From Agelaius tricolor (lineage: Eukaryota > Chordata > Aves > Passeriformes > Icteridae): a stretch of 64,000 nucleotides of DNA. Below the pieces are notes generated by a model. That model saw only the letters and a program-made list of their open reading frames with translations, did not search any database and had not been told where the DNA came from. Below, piece after piece: positions 46,326 to 58,215 of this stretch (position 1 is the stretch's first letter; each line of letters opens with the position of its first letter). The stretch covers positions 21,503,516 through 21,567,515 of the forward strand of contig JALJCS010000015.1 of assembly GCA_023055355.1 (NCBI GenBank), in the 5' to 3' direction. The position numbers were made by a program, and so were the translations under genes.

Positions 46326-46384
46326 CACCACCTGGCAAGGACAAGCCCTGTCACAGGCAGCTCACGGGCACCTGCCTGCCAGGG

Positions 46385-46620
46385 GCAATCATGCAGGCAT
46401 AAATTCGGAAAGTTGCTAAGCTATGAGCAGTCTTATGAGCATTAAAAGTGTCCTCTTTGCCAGAAAGGTCATTCATAACTTGGCTGCGCCGCTGATGTAC
46501 AGTCAGTGATATTGATTGATTAATGTATAAAAAGCACCAAATCCATTTGCTTCTGTGAAAGAGAATAAAGTGCAGTCGACTCTCTCTTTATTTTCACCTC
46601 ATCCTTTTGTTTGAAGGACG
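46385..46620. promoter_or_regulatory. Candidate conserved non-coding element, intron 4
   Basis: Directly after the minisatellite comes AT-rich non-repetitive sequence. It has GCATAAATTCGG, a nuclear-receptor-type AGAAAGGTCATTCATAACT near 46463, ATTGATTGATTAATG at 46511-46525 (stacked homeodomain/PBX-type cores) and GTATAAAAAGC. The abrupt switch from array to AT-rich sequence and the motif density suggest constraint. It is untested. Confidence 0.4.
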
Positions 46621-49600
46621 TTTTTTTTTCTCTTTTTGTTTTGCCAGCTAGGTTTAAGGGGGTTACAAAAAGCCAGTTTCTGCCAAGTAATGCGTTCACA
46701 AAGGGAACATTGATTCACATCAGTGTCGCTTGAATTACCCTTAAAGGTTTGCCAAGGAGTTGTTCTTATATTAACCTTCTGTTCATCAAAGACGAAATAA
46801 ATAAATAAGTCATAAAATCAGCTTCACTGCCCCTGCTGGAGTTGGATGCAAAACAGGAATTTCTCATGTTTGGAATTTGTGCTCCAGGTGCTGCACCTTG
46901 GCCCCTCTCCCCAGGCTCTTGGCCTTTTCCCTCCTGCAAAGCTGTTCCCCCAAGGCCCCAGTCTAAGCTGGGACGAGTGTTGATGGTTTTAGGGAGGGGG
47001 GCTCCTGCAGGGGAGTATTTTCAGAAGGATGTTGTAGAAAAAGTTCATTTAATCATTGCAAGCATAACTAGAATGATTTCTGTGCAGGACAGTGAGGCCC
47101 AAGGCATTCTGCACTGGCCAGGGTTGGCATTCTTCTTATTCACCCAAGGTCTGGTTTGTTTTTCTGGACTTACTGAGCCACTGGTAATTAATTCTGTGGT
47201 GGTGTCATTTTCCTCTAGTTAATTCTGAAGTGGGAAGTACCTTGGTGCCCATGGAGCTTTGTGCAGCAGCATCTCTCCTTCCCCTGTCCCTGGGTGCCCC
47301 GGCATTGTCCGTGTCCATCCCAAAGTGTCCTTGTCCCCTGTGTGGGCAGCGAGGGGCTGCAGGTGTGTGTTCCTTGGGTGGGATGGCTGGCCCATGATCC
47401 CAGAGATGGCTGTTCTCTGCAGCAGGAGCTCTGTTGTTTTTCTTCAGTGCTGTTTAATCAAACCTCTATATTTTCACTCGGCCCCTGTTCTGAAACTGTG
47501 CAGTGCTGTTCAGTGACATTTCTTCTCTAGAGCAGGAGTTTCTTTGGCTTCTGCATGTCAGGCAGCTGTGCCCATCACACTTAGCCAGCAAGCACAGAGC
47601 TTGGAAATCAACTCCCCTTGGAAACATCTCTGCACAAGGTGTCCCCACCGGCCTGTCCTAACCCACCATCCCCAGACCAAGAGCCCGTGGCAGCCCATGG
47701 CATTTCAGATAACCTGAGCCATCCCACCACAAGGGCTGCCCTCACTCTTGGTTTCCAGCCTGGCTGCATCTGGTGGGCTCCTCGGCTCCCAGAGCGCTGG
47801 CTGGGGCCACAGAGGAGCTCAGCTCTGAGTCCTGCTGAGACCCGTGGGAGCCCTGTGCTGGCTGTGGCACGGGCAGCCTGAAGTGCCCGTGGTCACATGC
47901 ACCCGTGCTGTTCTGTGGTGCTCTGCACTAGTGCATGAGGGTACCTGAGCTCCCACCAACCTCCTCAATGCTGCCGACGTGGCACTTTAATTCCAGCATC
48001 TCTTACTGGTGAAGAACGCTGGTATTACCCTGCCAGCTGTGAGGGTGCATGCTGGGGTGAACACCAAAAATGGCAGCGTGCAGGATCCCTGCAGGATGTT
48101 CCTCCCACATGTGTCTCTGTCTCCTTTGCCTGCGTGGTGCATGTGCTGCCCTCGTGCTGCCCCATCCCCGGGGGGCAAGCCCCCAAACCTGGCCATGGCT
48201 GACAGCAGGGCATGGCGCCTCACACCCCAGGAAAAGCCTTGTCCCCTGTGGCTGCTGTCCAGTCTGAAAGGAGAATCATCCTCTTTTCTAATCTTTTTCT
48301 GTGACTGTGGGAGCACTGCAGCCGGCCGAGCCCCCTCCCCCTCTGGCGAGGCAGTGAGGGTTGGATCAGATGATACGGAGTGTGCATGCTGAGAATGAAT
48401 CCATTTTGTCTCCTCCATCTCCCCAGAATAAATTAGAATTTGCCTGATTTAATAAAATGGCTTCATCTCTCTGCCATCTTTTCTATCTCCCATGTGCTTC
48501 ATCCCCCCTGCAGCAGAGCAGCTCTGGCCTGTGCCGGGTGCAGTTTGGGGCTGTGTGTGGGCGCTCCGCCTGCCCCGGCTCTGCCCAGCACGGCGCAGGA
48601 TTTGTGCCTCCCTTTCCGTATTGTCCAAGGCAGGGGCTGTAACTGCTGTTGAGGTCAGTGTAATTTACTGTCCATCCCTTGTAAACCTGCCCTCGCCAGG
48701 CTGTGGCTGCCATGCAGTGCTTGGGGACAGGCAGGGGCTGGGCACAGGGACAGCCCGGGTCTGCCTCTGCTCTCGTGTGTGTGTGAGGGTGCATGGAGCT
48801 GCCGCAGACCCCGAGGAGGGGGCCAAATTTGGGTGGCTTCACTACAGCCAAACCTTTTTCCCTTGCCTGGATCTGGTGCTTTAATTCCTGTTTCCTAGGC
48901 TGATTTTTTCCTTTCCGTTCTGACACTAATTGCACCAGGCGCGTTGGGAGTGGCGGCTGCTGAGCAGTACCAGCTAAATGTTAAGAAAGGTTTTAAAAAC
49001 AGACTGAACTCTTCCTTAATGAGGCTCAATCGTGCTCTCCTCCGGGTGGTTTTGTTTTGCTGATCTGTCAGTTTTTCAAGGATTTAATTGCACTTTTTTC
49101 ATATTAGTCTTTGAAATGGGGCTAAGCAGCTTTCTCTAAAATGCAACACAAAAAGGAGAGATGCTTCCCTGTTTTCTTGCTTTGCTTTCATCACTCCAGG
49201 ATCATCATCTGCCACTGGCACCAGGGACCCTGCAGTGATAAAGAATAAAACCTGTGAGAGCACAAGTGAAGGGCAGGCTGCTCTGCTGTGGTGGCCCCAC
49301 AACTGGAAACCCTTGCCAATGGTTCTGTTTGCTTCCCAGCTCCTGTGGCTGTCTCCAGTTGGGTCTCCACTCAGGCTAATCCCGGAAGACTTTCCTAATG
49401 TTGGGTTGGAAGGGAGAAGCAGGAGGCAAAGGCTGAACTGGCTTGTTCCAATGTAGCTCATTTCCAGCAGAAATGACACAAAAATGAGTCAGAACCGAGC
49501 AGTGCTACAAGCTCTGGGAACGGTCATAGCCTCCTGGAGCAGCTGAGCTTGGCAGAGCCTCTGGAGGCCTCTGAGCCCAGGCCCTGCTCAGAGACGGGGC

Positions 49601-51574
49601 CAGAGCTGTCTCTGCTGGGGCCTGAAGCCTCTCCAAGGTGTGGAGGCACCCCTGGCCTCTCTGGGTCCCAGTGTCCAGCTGCTGCAGCGCTGGGAGTGCG
49701 GGGCAGGGGATGGGAGGAGGCAGGAGAGAGCAGGCAGATGTGTCTGTGCGGCTGTTATCTTTATGGCGTAGGGAAAACACGTTTGAAGCAATCAGCAAGG
49801 AATTGTTGATGGCTCCACTCGCTGTGCTCTGTGCTCTCCTCGCGGGACAGGTCGCACACAGCCGGGCTGCGCAGGCGCCGCCGCGCGCTGCTTTCACCGC
49901 GGCTTTGTTGTGCACAGATGCACAAAGCTGCTGCTGCTGCTGCTGGCTTTCCTGAGGATGCTCGTGAGCAGCAGAGCACTGAGAGCTCCGAGCCACCTAG
50001 CAGTGACTCTCCCTTAGCCTGCAGTTTATTTTTGTGTCTCCTTGCAATTACATTTCTTATTTTTCCGCTTTTTCTTCCCTTCCTCTAGCTTTGTTTCTTT
50101 TCCTCCTTCTTCTTTTTTCATGTTTATCCCTTAAATATTTCAGTCTCTTATTTCTAATCTCAGCATAACAAAGCCTGTTTTCTTTTCTTCTTCCGATGTG
50201 TGCCTGCCTCCCTATGAGCTCCCAGCACACCTCTCATGAGGATGTAAAATCTAAGAACCAGATCTTTGAGATTTCAAAATAAAATAAAAGTAAACTCTGC
50301 TTTAAAAACACTTTAGCAGGAAAGCCAGGCTAATTGTAAATCAATGAGTCTTAAAATGCAGCATTGATCTCCAGTTAGAAGTTTGAAGGGGAAAGCAGTA
50401 ATTACTGTACTGAAGGTAGATTTTTTTTTCTCTTAGCAAGTTCTGGGCAGAAGGAAGGCTCATTAGGGCAGCACTTCAGAATCTGAGTAATTAGTTTAAA
50501 AAGTACTTTTGTGGTGTTATTCCCATGGCTTGAAATTATTGGAGTCTTCACAGATTCATAGTTCTGCTCTGATAAAGTTTGATTTATTATTGTGTTTGGT
50601 GGGGAAGATCTTTCCCACAGTGAGCTGGGTGAAGATCCGGAGAGGGGATCAGGCCAGGAGGAATTGCTGTGGGTACGTGGGGCCTCTTGCCAGCAGGGGA
50701 ACCTCAGCCCAGTAGGATGGGATTGGAGCTCTTTGTGTGCAAACTCTGCCAATACCCCAAAAGAAAACAGAGCAGGCATCTGGGAATCAAAACAGGGGCT
50801 CTTACTCCTTGTGAGCCTCAGCGGCCGCCTGTCCAGTTCCTGCAAGCCCCTTCTTGCTCATGGGGCTCTCAGATCTCTGAGTCCTTGTCATCCACAAGCA
50901 GCTCTGTGCTCTCTGCCGCCCTGCTCAGGAAGGCAGCACTGGTCTGCCAAGGCTGCCAGGCTCACAGAAGTCCGTGGCATTTCTCCATGGGTTTTCCAGT
51001 TAATTCCTCCCATGGGTAGCGTGATCCTGCTCTCCTTTTCCAGGCTGAGGCAGAGGAAGTGGCTGCAAGCACCGCCTGGGATGTGGGTGCAGCCTCATGT
51101 GACATGGTCTGTGTTTGCTCTGGGAGGTGGCATAGGGCAGAAGTATCCAGGCTTGTTGTTCCCTAACAAAATTATGCTAATTTGGGGAACTGACCCTGGA
51201 ATTAGCATCAGTCCATGTGCAGGAAGGCTTTGCAGCATGGCTGGTGAGCCCATCTGACCTTGGGGAGCAGGTTTGTGCTTCTGCCAATCTCCCCAGTGTG
51301 TTAAACTGGGATAGTTGCACAGTCTGACTTGTCAATCCCATACCTCTGGCTGTGGCTGTTCCTACTCGCCAGACTGGATAAATATTTTCACAGAAATGAT
51401 TCAGTTTGCAGGGACTGTCATAGATCTGATTCTGCAGGGGAGGAAAGGGGAAGGTCTCTGGAGGCAGAAAACCCTTGTGTGGCAGAAAGCCTGCTGGGAA
51501 GTCAGCTCAAGAAGAATTAGAAACCCTTTAAATAAATGCTTACTTGACATGACTCTGTCTCCCCCAGTCTAACA

Positions 51575-51790
51575 AGCAGGGAAGCGAATGGCAGCCGCTG
51601 GCCAGAAATTGATTGCATTAATTGATATGCCAATAAGAGAGCTTGTTACATCCGCCATTGGTTAGGAGGCCGGCTAACAAGTCCCGCTGATCAATGGAAC
51701 CAATAAAGATTTCATCCATTAATGAGCAACATGGTAATTAATGTTATCCATAAACCAATTAGCCTGGGTAGCTAATGTGCTGGTTAGCAC
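51575..51790. promoter_or_regulatory. Candidate conserved non-coding element dense in TAAT and CCAAT sites
   Basis: Within about 215 bp I see ATTGATTGCATTAATTGAT (51608-51626), GCCAATAAG, CCATTGG (inverted CCAAT), TGATCAATGG, ACCAATAAAG, CCATTAATGAG, GGTAATTAATG and ACCAATTAGCC. Four CCAAT/ATTGG cores alternate with at least five TAAT/ATTA cores. No repeat family or frame explains it. Of all the islands in the window this looks most like a developmental enhancer or promoter-like element. Function is inference. Confidence 0.5.
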
Positions 51791-53559
51791 AGTGAGTGGT
51801 GGAGCCGTGGGTGGCACAGGCCGGCTGGTGCACAGGGGACATCCCCTCCCCTGCACAAAGGAGACTTCATCACCTCTGCTGGGGAGGGGACACCCTTCCA
51901 GTGCCACCGCGGGGCTTGGAGCAGCAGCTGGCTTGCTCTGGGCCTCCCAGGGCAAGGGAGCTGGCAGGGTGGCTCGTGGCATAGGTCACAGGGCTGGGAA
52001 GGAGCATGCTGCTCTAGATTTTCAAGGCATTTTCAATTATTACTTTCACTTTTTGTAACCTTTGTGTAACACACAGGCACCTTTCACGCTTCTTATATGT
52101 TTTTAGAGATGCACAGGTTTCTGTAAGTTGTGTTCCGTGGTGTAAGGCAGCATTTGGGTTCTTGCTCTGCCCCTGGGAAGCTGCTGGAGCCCCTCGACCC
52201 GCCACTGACTGCAGGTGCTGCTGTGCACAGCCCTGCACTGGGCTTCCCCACACCACCAGTACCTGTAACCATGCTGACACAGGTAACACAGCCTGCAGGT
52301 TGAAGGCTGCTGCCTAAATCCATTTGCCAGGGGCTTGCCCGAGTGCCAGCACCACTGTGGCATCAGGGCTGTCCATAGGTATCAGGACAGGAGGTGCAGG
52401 AGCAGCCCCAGGCCCTGGGCAGCATCAGTCCCACAGGCTCTACTGTGGAGTTACCTTGGATTGTTGGATATTGACCCTGGGAGACCCCTTGTGGATTCCC
52501 TAATTGAAAATTAATACCAGATCAATGCCGTGGGCAATTTGCATATTGATCATAAACAACTTTGAAGGCACCAAGTGTGTGTTGGATCGATGCTCTCTCA
52601 GCAGGCTGCAGGGAGTGTCCCTGTGCCTTCCTGCTGCCCGGCCTCCGTGGAGCTGCTGGGGCAGGGATGGTTTGTGCCAGGCTGGGGCACAGCACGGAGC
52701 TCGCAGCCTGTGCCTGTGGCTCCCTTTGGACGGGGAAGGAGGGGATGGGATGTTTGTTTGCTTGTTTTAAACCAAATGGCCACAGCCCAGAGAGCAGGGG
52801 ACATCACCCTGTCCTGGCACACAGCCCTCCCTCTGCACCTGCCACGTGCAGCCTGGCACTTGCAATAGAGGTTTCCAAAAGCAGAGGTGCTGTTTTTCTG
52901 AGGACACCCAAAGGGAACTCAGCAGTGATTTTTCCCTGGCATTTTCGTTTTACATTTGCTCTGTGAGGGTGGTATTTAGACCCTTCTCTCTCTGCTCAAG
53001 GCATTCACCAGTTATTTCAGAATGGTTTTGGGCTGAAGGGAACAAATATTTATATCAAACTCAACAAAAACCCTAAAATCTTAATCTGAGACTCTGTAAC
53101 TCATCCTTGGAAGCAAGGAGGGATTCATTCCTGTGAGCATGGAGATAAAACATTTGGAGAGGGGCTCCACTGCCTGCCCCTCCACACACGTGTGCAGCGC
53201 AAGGCAGCGCCTCGGACCAGCAGGGGAACCACCTCTGGCCTGGCCATGGGCAGAGCCCAGGGAGCAGAGAGGGGCAGGACTGGATGGAAGCCCGGATCTC
53301 AGAGTTGTCAGTGATTCTCGGAGCAGCCGGTGGCTGCAGGAAGTCGCTGTGCATCTGATTAGCGCGTTAGGGCTTTCATTGACTGGCTCTGCTGCGCTGA
53401 TGAACTGGGGCTGGGGACAGGCGCCCGTAATTGAGGGAAATAAATTCCTATCACAGGCCTCTGCTGGAGTCACCACCTGTGCATGCGCCTTGCTCCAGGT
53501 TCCAGGAGTGGATCCAGTCCCCAGAGCACCTGACCTGCCCTTGTTAGTGGGAAGGAGCC

Positions 53560-53838
53560 AGCTCAGGGGCTGCAGAGCCCAGGCACCATCCCAGGGCCAG
53601 GCTCAGGGGCTGCAGAGCCCAGGCACCATCCCAGGGCCAGGCTCAGGGACTGCAGAGCCCAGGCACCATCCCAGGGCCAGGCTCAGGGGCTGCAGAGCCC
53701 AGGCACCATCCCAGGGCCAGGCTCAGGGACTGCAGAGCCCAGGCACCATCCCAGGGCCAGGCTCAGGGACTGCAGAGCCCAGGCACCATCCCAGGGCCAG
53801 GCTCGGGGGCTGCAGAGCCCAGGCACCATCCCAGGGAG
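53560..53838. repeat. 40 bp minisatellite, seven copies
   Basis: Seven copies of a 40 bp unit occur at exact spacing (AGGCACCATCCCAGGG begins at 53581, 53621, 53661, 53701, 53741, 53781 and 53821). Copies differ almost only at GGGGC versus GGGAC and one CAGG versus CGGG, so the array is young. Each unit contains GGGCTGCAGAGCCC, with complementary GGGCT/AGCCC arms. Open frames over it are artefacts. Confidence 0.97.
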
Positions 53839-54204
53839 GCTGAAAGGTTCTGTCCTCCCAGTCCCCTGGCATGGCCCACCTGGTTCTGCCTCCCTGCTTG
53901 GCTGCAGGCTGGTAGCTTGAGCGCCATCAGTACCATCACGTGTCTCATTGGGAGCTGCTCTGTGCTCTTCCCTTTTTCTTGATCCTCTGTTTCACTTGGG
54001 AGCTGGAGCAGCCATTCTCTGTTGCTACCTGAGATATGATGACAGGTGGAAGATCCTTCCCCAGTGTGTGTCAGGAGACGTGGGCGTCACAGGGGAAGGG
54101 GTTTTGTGATGATGCAAAAGAAATAAGAATGAAGGTGTAGTTTCCTTGAAAAGAAACCCATCTGTTGGTTTAAATTAAAAGGAAAACAAAAGGAGTCCCG
54201 GGTC

Positions 54205-54235
54205 AGCAGGGCTGGGCTGGGCTGGGCTGGGCTCA
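54205..54235 (+). repeat. (GGGCT)n pentanucleotide tract
   Basis: About five GGGCT units occur in tandem. This G-rich simple repeat has possible G-quadruplex character on the + strand. Confidence 0.8.
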
Positions 54236-55669
54236 GCTCCCCTGGCTGCTCTCAGCCCCTGTGGTGTTGCTGTTCTCAGGCATGGACGGGCTGCCCCGTG
54301 AGTGGGTGGGGAGTGAGTGGAAAGGCTTCGCTTGGCACCCCCTGCCCTCCCGGTGCAGCTGAGCGCTGCAGAGCCAGCGCTGGAATTGCAGTCACTCTCA
54401 ATTACCTGAAGCCAGGAGAGGTGCAGGAAAGGGGCTGCTGGCTCCAGGAGCTGCAGTCGCTGCTGCTGCAAGCTCGTTAGTACCAGGGAAGAGCAATTCC
54501 TGACGTTGTGCCAGTGGCACTAACGCAGCCCCGGGGTGGGCTAGCGAGCCAGGGCAGGCTGTGGCCATCCCTGCCCTGCAGGGTGCTGTGGGACCCCTCA
54601 CGCGCGGCTCCTTGGCTGCAGAGCTGGGGCTGCCTGCCCTCCCTGCTCTCCTCAGCAGCTGTTTGTTGTGCCTACAAGAGCTCACTTGTGTTACCTGCTC
54701 CCTTCTGTGCTCCAGCCCAGGTGGTGTTTGCTCTGGGAGGGCTCTCAGGGTGCTGGCAGTGGCATGGGAGTGAAGACTCCCTGGACTTGGAAGTGGGGCT
54801 GTGTCTTCGAGGGACTGCTTTGCTGCCATGGCCTCTGTTCTTCTGCAGTGAAGTGAGTCCGTGGCCATTCACACCAAAAACTTTGGTACTGCAGCTCTAC
54901 CAGGCCTTTTTTGCTGCCTGGTGAACCTGCCCAGGTATTGCCCTTGTGGCACCAAAGTGTCTGTGCATCCTGCTGGGCGTATGCGCCCTGTCCTCCTTGG
55001 GGCTCCTGCCATGCTCGGCCCCCAGCTCTGACGTCCCTTGCTCCCCTGCCCTGGATCAGCCCCAGCGCTCTGCCCCACTGCCCCATGTCTGTGTTGGGAG
55101 CTTGTGGTCCGGGGGGATACTTGTGGTCTATCTCTGCTGGGATATTTCAGTGGTTCATAAACCTGGGCACTGCAATTATGGCTTTCCCAAGTTTTTAGCT
55201 GAGCTTAAAAGAACTCCAGATGTGCTGAGATTGGGAAACAGTTGGGGAGGGGGAGAAAGAGGGTCAGCAAGACATTAATTAACTTTTCCTTGGAGCAATA
55301 CCATGGAGAGGGAGAACAGAGTAGGAATTGTATATTTAAAAAAAAAAAAAACAACCCAGAAAGAGGACATTTTAGTGTTTCATTTAAGTGTGGTTTGGGA
55401 GGATGATGGGTTAAGGTTGTTGGGAGCTCTCCTGTGCATATTCAGCCCCTAAGGCTAAGCATGAATTAATTATAGCTCATTTTTGTTATAGTTACAGTGT
55501 TCTCAAGATGTACCTTGCTGTGAAGTTGCTAAAGTTGGCTATTAACTTCAGCTTGGCATCAGCGCTGGTTTGTTTGTGGATCTCCACAGCTTTTCTGAAG
55601 TGAGCCTGTATTCCCAGTGAGCAGAAAGCACCTCTTGCTCTACCGGCACAGTCTGGTGAGGGCCTGCAC

Positions 55670-55958
55670 TGCTCTCGTCCCAAGGAACATGGAACAGGAT
55701 AAGGGGAGACGGCCTCCAGTTGTGCCAGGGGAGGTTTAGGTCGTGTGTTGGGAAAATTCCTTCCTGGAGAGGGCTGTCCAGCCCTGGCACAGCTGCCCAG
55801 GGCAGGGGTAGAGTTGCCATCTCTGGCAGGATTTAAAACCCATGTGGATGTGGTACCTGGGGATGCGGGTCAGTGGAAGCCCTGACAGTGCTGGAGGAGC
55901 AGTGGGACTCAGTGGTCTTAGAGGGCTTTTCCAACCCAAACGGTTCCATGATTGTACA
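55670..55958 (+). mobile_element. CR1 LINE, 5'-truncated, 3' end
   Basis: The sequence tracks the CR1 3' region: GTCCCAAGGAACATGGAACA, then GTGCCAGGGGAGGTTTAGGT, then AAATTCCTTCCTGGAGAGGG, GGCACAGCTGCCCAGGGCAG, and the tail CTTTTCCAACCCAAACGGTT followed by CCATGATTGT. It is in the same orientation as ZFHX3 and is longer and better preserved than the 4.2 kb copy. The reverse-transcriptase region is absent, so it is inert. Confidence 0.88.
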
Positions 55959-56734
55959 GAAGCTGCCCTTGTCTGCTCGAGTAGTCCCACCAGGTGTGTT
56001 AGCAGAAGGCTGGGGTTGTCTTCCATCACAGAGAGGGGCTGGGCACCTGTCCACAGGGCACCTTTCCTGTGCCCCTGCCCTGTCACCTCTGCCATCCAGC
56101 TCCTCCATCTTCTTCCTCCCACGGGTCCCATTGTCTCTGGGCCCTTGTCCTGCAGGTCTCTGAGTGGGGACTGCTCTGTCCTCTCCCTGCAGACCTGGAC
56201 CTGGAGATGGCCTCTTTTGTTTTGCTCTTTGATCTGTGTTTGTGTTTTTGCATGCATCTCCTTTCCAGCTGATTCCAGTTTGGAGCTAGGTTAAACTGTG
56301 CAAAATACTGTTTAAAAGAAAAAGAGAAAGGAACTTGTCAAGATGCATTTGTTAGATCACATTTAAAATGAAACAGAATTGAAGGTAGTTTTTGTCCAAG
56401 AAAGGGGAGGCTGAAAAGCCGTCAAGCCGCAGGAGAAAGCCCCTCCTTTGTTGTCCTCCTGACATTGAAGTGTAATTTTTCATGGTTATTTGGACTGGAA
56501 AATGGGGGGAAAGGGAGAGATGGGCTTGCGATTATTTCCCATAAATGACAACACAATCACATCACGCTCCACTACAAACATGCTCAAGGAATTTGCCTTT
56601 TTTTTTATGTTTCATGTGTGAAAATAACAGCAACCTTTCCAGTCCTACTGAAATTAAAGGGGGTAAGTCCCTGTTGGGTTTCACTGGCTTAAAATATAGC
56701 CCAGTTTGCAAAAACGTGGACAGCCTTGTTGCCA

Positions 56735-56920
56735 GGGAGTGGGAGAATGGTGATGTTCTCCCAAGGTTGTGCATGCTCCATCCCTGGCTGTGTTCAAGGC
56801 CGGGTTTGATGGGTTTGGAGCAACCTGGTCTAGTGGAAGGTGTCTCTGCTTATGTCAGGGGTTTGGAACAAAATGGTCTTGAAGGTCCCTCCCAAGCCAA
56901 AATAATTCTGTGACTCTCTG
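56735..56920 (+). mobile_element. CR1 LINE, 5'-truncated, 3' end
   Basis: Matches to the CR1 tail are CTCCATCCCTGGCTGTGTTC, AAGGCCGGGTTTGATGGG, TTGGAGCAACCTGGTCTAGT, GGAAGGTGTCTCTGC and GGTCTTGAAGGTCCCTCCCA, ending in AATAATTCTGTGACTCT. It is in the same orientation as the gene and lies 0.8 kb downstream of another CR1 fragment. The two differ enough in the body to be separate insertions. Confidence 0.88.
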
Positions 56921-57591
56921 ATGTCCGTGTCAGCTGAGCATGCCACAGTCAGCAGTTTGTGTTTGTCAGTGAAAGCAGCAGAGATGCTCTGGCCATGCTC
57001 TGGAGTGGAGCTGTCTGGGAAATAAGTTCATTAAACCAAGGTACATGTAGTATTTTATTGTCTTCCTGCAGCCCTTTGTCAGGTGGGACTCATTCACCAG
57101 CTTTGCATCCAGGATGGAGCTCTGTGGCATTCCTCTCGGTAACCTTGCTTAGTGCTGCCTTTGCACTGCTGGGAGTCCTGCTTTTCCTTTCAGGAAACAG
57201 TAGGAATGAACAAGCTGATGTAGAGTAATCCCGTTAGGAGCTGGCACAGATGGAGTTGCAGCCCATGCCTGCATCCTGAGTGGGAGCTGAGGTCAGCCCC
57301 CCATCTGGGCTCCATCTCTGCTCTGTGAGCACAGCAGAGTGTGCTGGGCCCAGGGCGTGGTGTGAGCTGGGACTGCCCTCCCTGGGCCTCCTGGTGACCC
57401 TCCCTGAGTCAGCTGCACCAGGCCCTGCACGGTGACCTGGCACAGCTCGGGGCAGCTGAGCTGGTCCTGGGCTTCCAGGATGCAGGAGGGCATCGACCCA
57501 CTATGGACCTCCCTCCTCCTCCTCCTCCATATGGACCCAAACCTCTCTACACGGGGCCGGGGGGGCTTGGGTTTACACCACTGACAGCAGT

Positions 57592-57780
57592 TGGGCTGTG
57601 GGTCAGGTTTATGGCTGTGGGTCAGGTTTATCCAGTGGCAGCAGCTGGGCTGTGGGTCAGGTTTATGGCTGTGGGTCAGGTGTACACCAGTGGCAGCAGT
57701 TGGGCTGTGGGTCAGGGTTGTACCAGTGACAGCAGCTGGGCTGTGGGTCAGGTTTATGGCTGTGGGTCAGGTTTATGGTG
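57592..57780. repeat. GGGCTGTGGGTCAGGTTTAT tandem repeat
   Basis: Units of about 54-55 bp (GGGCTGTGGGTCAGGTTTAT, then GGCTGTGGGTCAGGT, then ACCAGTGGCAGCAG) start near 57592, 57645, 57700 and 57735, the last truncated to about 35 bp. The internal GGCTGTGGGTCAGGT half-unit shows the larger unit arose by duplication of a shorter one. Confidence 0.9.
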
Positions 57781-57889
57781 TTGAGCCTGGCTCAGCCAGC
57801 CCTCGCCTCCCTGACAGCCGTGGTGTGCAGCCAGCAGCCAGGGCTCAGGCCTGTCTTTCTGTCGGCTTTTTTGGCTACTTATCCTGAAA

Positions 57890-58215
57890 AAGGGAGCATC
57901 ACAGATTCTTTTTGTTCCAAAGGAGAGACCCTGTGTACAATTAAAACTTGTTTCTGGTAACCCTCATTCCAGGAAAGATGAGCTTTTAACAAAAGGCTTT
58001 TGACAGCTGCAGGGTATTTCATTTTTTTAATGCCGAATGAAAAATCAATACATTTTTCTAGGTTATACATATTCAGAACAGGCTTGATATTTCCATTATA
58101 ATGGAAAATGGGTGTCTGCACATCTCGCCTGTCAGAGCTGCACCGCCACATTTTCCAAGCCACTGCTAAATATTTCAAACCTGATTTGATTGTGGTTCAT
58201 GACAGCTAATGTTTC
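57890..58215. promoter_or_regulatory. Candidate conserved non-coding element with 18 bp palindrome
   Basis: An AT-rich, non-repetitive block of about 320 bp has at its centre a perfect 18 bp palindrome, TTTCCATTATAATGGAAA (58090-58107), which places two ATTA/TAAT cores and two ATGGAAA elements in mirror order. Around it are TTTTTTTAATGCCGAATG, AAAAATCAATACATTTTTC, GCTAAATATTTCAAACC and TGATTTGATTGTGGTTC (RUNX-like TGTGGTT). I infer a regulatory element bound by a dimeric factor. There is no direct evidence of function. Confidence 0.45.

Noticed and set aside
45162..46445. Open frames of 427 and 381 codons on the plus strand and about 250 on the minus strand
   Set aside because: They come from the 21 bp minisatellite, whose period is a multiple of three. 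The peptides are low complexity on every frame.
58093..58104. CArG-box reading of the core of the 18 bp palindrome
   Set aside because: There are eight A/T bases between CC and GG rather than six, so it does not match the SRF consensus.
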